Positions 62,659 to 64,000 of a DNA stretch of 64,000 nt are shown piece after piece (position 1 is the stretch's first letter; the number at the start of each line of letters is the position of its first letter). Below the pieces are notes generated by a model. That model was not told the DNA's origin and searched no databases. It saw only the letters and a list, made by a program, of their open reading frames with translations. The stretch is from Pseudomonadota bacterium (GTDB taxonomy: Bacteria; Pseudomonadota; Alphaproteobacteria; Reyranellales; Reyranellaceae): contig JAFEBU010000080.1 in assembly GCA_018242505.1 (NCBI GenBank), positions 1 through 64,000 of the forward strand, in the 5' to 3' direction. Made by a program: the position numbers and the translations under genes.

Positions 62659-63132
62659 GTGAAGCTCAGCACCAAGGGTCGTTATGCCGTGATGGCAATG
62701 GTCGATTTGGCCCGCCATGCGCAGTCCAAGCCTGTGTCCCTGTCCGATATCGCGGGACGGCAGGAAATTTCCCTATCCTATCTTGAGCAGCTCTTTGCCC
62801 GCCTGCGTCGAGCGGAACTCGTGAAGAGCGTGCGTGGGCCTGGCGGTGGCTATCGCCTGGCGCGGACGTCCAGCGAGACCCGGGTCTCGGAGATCATTCT
62901 TGCGGTCGATGAGCCGATCTCGACGACGCGCTGTACGGAAATGGGCACCCCCGGTTGCCGCACCGACCGCAGCAAATGCCTGACCCACGATTTGTGGGAG
63001 GAACTCGGCAACCAGATCCACATGTTCCTGGCCTCGGTCACGTTGGCGGACGTGCTTGAGCGGAGGATCGCCACCCGTCTGGTCGAGGCCCCAACGCCGA
63101 CCGGCAACGATTCGATGGCCGCCGCCAGCTAA
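62659..63132 (+). CDS. iscR: Fe-S cluster regulator IscR (Rrf2 family)
   Basis: 157 aa from GTG 62659 with a purine-rich CGAGGAGG ribosome-binding site. Winged-helix N-terminus VKLSTKGRYAVMAMVDLARH, recognition helix SLSYLEQLFARLR, wing VRGPGGGYRLAR. The [2Fe-2S] site residues are Cys92, Cys100 and Cys107 with His110. Their spacing is looser than the E. coli 92/98/104/107 set. First gene of an iron-sulfur assembly operon with a cysteine desulfurase next. A matching DNA site lies upstream (62496-62520). Confidence 0.94.
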   Translation: MKLSTKGRYAVMAMVDLARHAQSKPVSLSDIAGRQEISLSYLEQLFARLRRAELVKSVRGPGGGYRLARTSSETRVSEIILAVDEPISTTRCTEMGTPGCRTDRSKCLTHDLWEELGNQIHMFLASVTLADVLERRIATRLVEAPTPTGNDSMAAAS

Positions 63133-63140
63133 GCATCGGG

Positions 63141-64000
63141 ATGAGCAGAGTGTCCGTGTATCTCGATCATAACGCCAGCAGCCCGCTGCGACCGGCGGCG
63201 CTCGAGGCCATGATCGAAGCCCTGCGGGCTGGTGGCAATCCGTCCTCGGTCCACCGTGCCGGCCGAGCCGCGCGGGGCCGTCTTGAGGCGGCACGCCGGA
63301 AAGTAGCCGCTCTCGTCGGAGCCCTGCCGGCCGAAGTCGTCTTCACGTCGGGCGGCACCGAGGCCAACACGCTTGCCCTCGTCGGGGCCCGGCGACAGCG
63401 GGTGATGGTCTCTGCCGTCGAGCATGACAGTGTCCTGAAGGCCGTCGATGGGGCCGCGATCGTGCCGGTCGACCGGTCGGGTATCGTCGATTTGTCGGTC
63501 CTCGAGCGCATGCTGCACCAGTCGCGGGAGCCGACGCTCGTCTCGGTGATGTTTGCCAATAACGAGACAGGCGTATTGCAGCCGATCGCCGAGGTCGCCC
63601 GCATCGTGCGACGGGCGGGCGCGCTGATCCATTGCGACGCCGTCCAGGGCGCCGGCAAGGCGGACGTCGATTTTCATGGGCTGGGTGTCGACTACCTCAG
63701 CCTCTCAGCGCACAAGTTCGGCGGTCCGAGCGGTATCGGCGCCCTCGTTGTGCGCGATGGCGCGCCTTTGCTGCCGGATCGTCGAGGCGGCGGACAGGAG
63801 CGCTACCGACGCGCAGGGACAGAGAATATCGCAGGTATCGCAGGCTTTGGCGTTGCCGCAGAGGAAGCCGCGCGGTCGTCATCGGATGTCGCTCCCATGC
63901 GGGACCGGCTGGAGTCCGAGTTGCTGCGGATCGGGCCGGGTGCTGTCGTCCATGGTGCCGATGCCCCCCGGCTCGGCAACACGAGTTGCATATCCATGCC
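63141..64000 (+). CDS. cysteine desulfurase (NifS/IscS family), 3' end outside window
   Basis: Open from ATG 63141 through the last base, giving at least 286 residues. PLP-dependent enzyme that mobilises sulfur from cysteine. N-terminus VYLDHNASSPLRPAALEAM, then SSVHRAGRAAR, TSGGTEANTLAL, FANNETGVLQPIAEVA, HCDAVQGAGK and the PLP lysine in LSAHKFGGPSGIG (Lys192). The catalytic Cys loop would lie beyond the window edge. Eight bases after iscR, so the two are clearly cotranscribed. IscS-like or SufS-like subtype cannot be settled from the visible part, though the motifs favour the NifS/IscS group. Confidence 0.93.
   Translation, partial: MSRVSVYLDHNASSPLRPAALEAMIEALRAGGNPSSVHRAGRAARGRLEAARRKVAALVGALPAEVVFTSGGTEANTLALVGARRQRVMVSAVEHDSVLKAVDGAAIVPVDRSGIVDLSVLERMLHQSREPTLVSVMFANNETGVLQPIAEVARIVRRAGALIHCDAVQGAGKADVDFHGLGVDYLSLSAHKFGGPSGIGALVVRDGAPLLPDRRGGGQERYRRAGTENIAGIAGFGVAAEEAARSSSDVAPMRDRLESELLRIGPGAVVHGADAPRLGNTSCISM

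Noticed and set aside
1..64000. CRISPR arrays, insertion sequences, tRNA or rRNA genes
   Set aside because: No repeat-spacer pattern, transposase-like product, or recognisable tRNA T-loop context was found on reading both strands. A covariance-model scan would be needed to be certain about RNA genes.

Overview
The window is a dense stretch of high-GC bacterial chromosome with almost every gene on a housekeeping or metabolic theme. I see no CRISPR array, insertion sequence, phage gene, rRNA or tRNA. The gene set points to Alphaproteobacteria: a lytic transglycosylase/dapA/smpB neighbourhood, a ChvI-like response regulator, a DUF1489 protein, a TadG-type pilus protein, efp next to an inositol-phosphatase gene, and iscR followed by a cysteine desulfurase. 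A Rhodospirillales- or Reyranella-like organism would fit, but that is inference from gene content, not a database match.

Layout. 1-1240: C-terminal part of a TadG-like protein with an Asn-Asn ladder. 1241-2464: a poorly coding 1.2 kb with a terminator, a possible small ORF, a tandem repeat and a palindrome. 2465-5147 (minus): dehalogenase, threonine-dehydratase-like enzyme and membrane adenylate cyclase in an overlapping operon. 5184-6467: monooxygenase-like protein and aldo/keto reductase. 6628-10283: lytic transglycosylase, dapA, smpB. 10301-17754: SDR, acyl-CoA dehydrogenase, an orphan TRAP-type binding protein and a leucine-degradation set (mccB, enoyl-CoA hydratase, mccA). The matching HMG-CoA lyase lies 12 kb away, at 29668-30576. 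17820-19901: a membrane Ser/Thr kinase with coiled coil, peptidoglycan-binding domain and a C-terminal beta-rich domain.

20334-27394 is the most system-like region. A FadR-type GntR regulator and a class IV aminotransferase (minus) diverge from a class III aminotransferase plus a complete polyamine-type ABC importer (plus). A perfect 16-bp palindrome, ATTTGTGATCACAAAT, lies in the divergent gap. I read this as a self-regulated uptake-and-transamination module for an amine or amino acid of unknown identity.

27436-38768: a small beta-rich protein, a LysR/TauE divergent pair with a 25-bp palindrome, HMG-CoA lyase, a LysE exporter, the pbpC/alpha-2-macroglobulin pair, and a DUF1489 protein. 38936-43452: an iron-acquisition locus (TonB receptor diverging from two small membrane proteins and a PepSY protein) with a 15/19 Fur-box match in the promoter. 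43459-45924: a MotA/TolQ-like plus OmpA/MotB-like pair with an architecture resembling ZorAB but without effector genes. 46468-49484: inositol phosphatase, efp, YjbR-like protein and epmA, so EF-P sits beside its lysyl-transferase. 49958-58912: an MHS-family transporter, an orphan ChvI-like regulator, bcp, glnE and a YhdP/AsmA-like protein. 58909-62415: tyrS, HIT-like protein, anmK and an alpha/beta hydrolase. 62496-64000: a 22/25 match to the IscR type 1 site, iscR, and a cysteine desulfurase cut by the window end.
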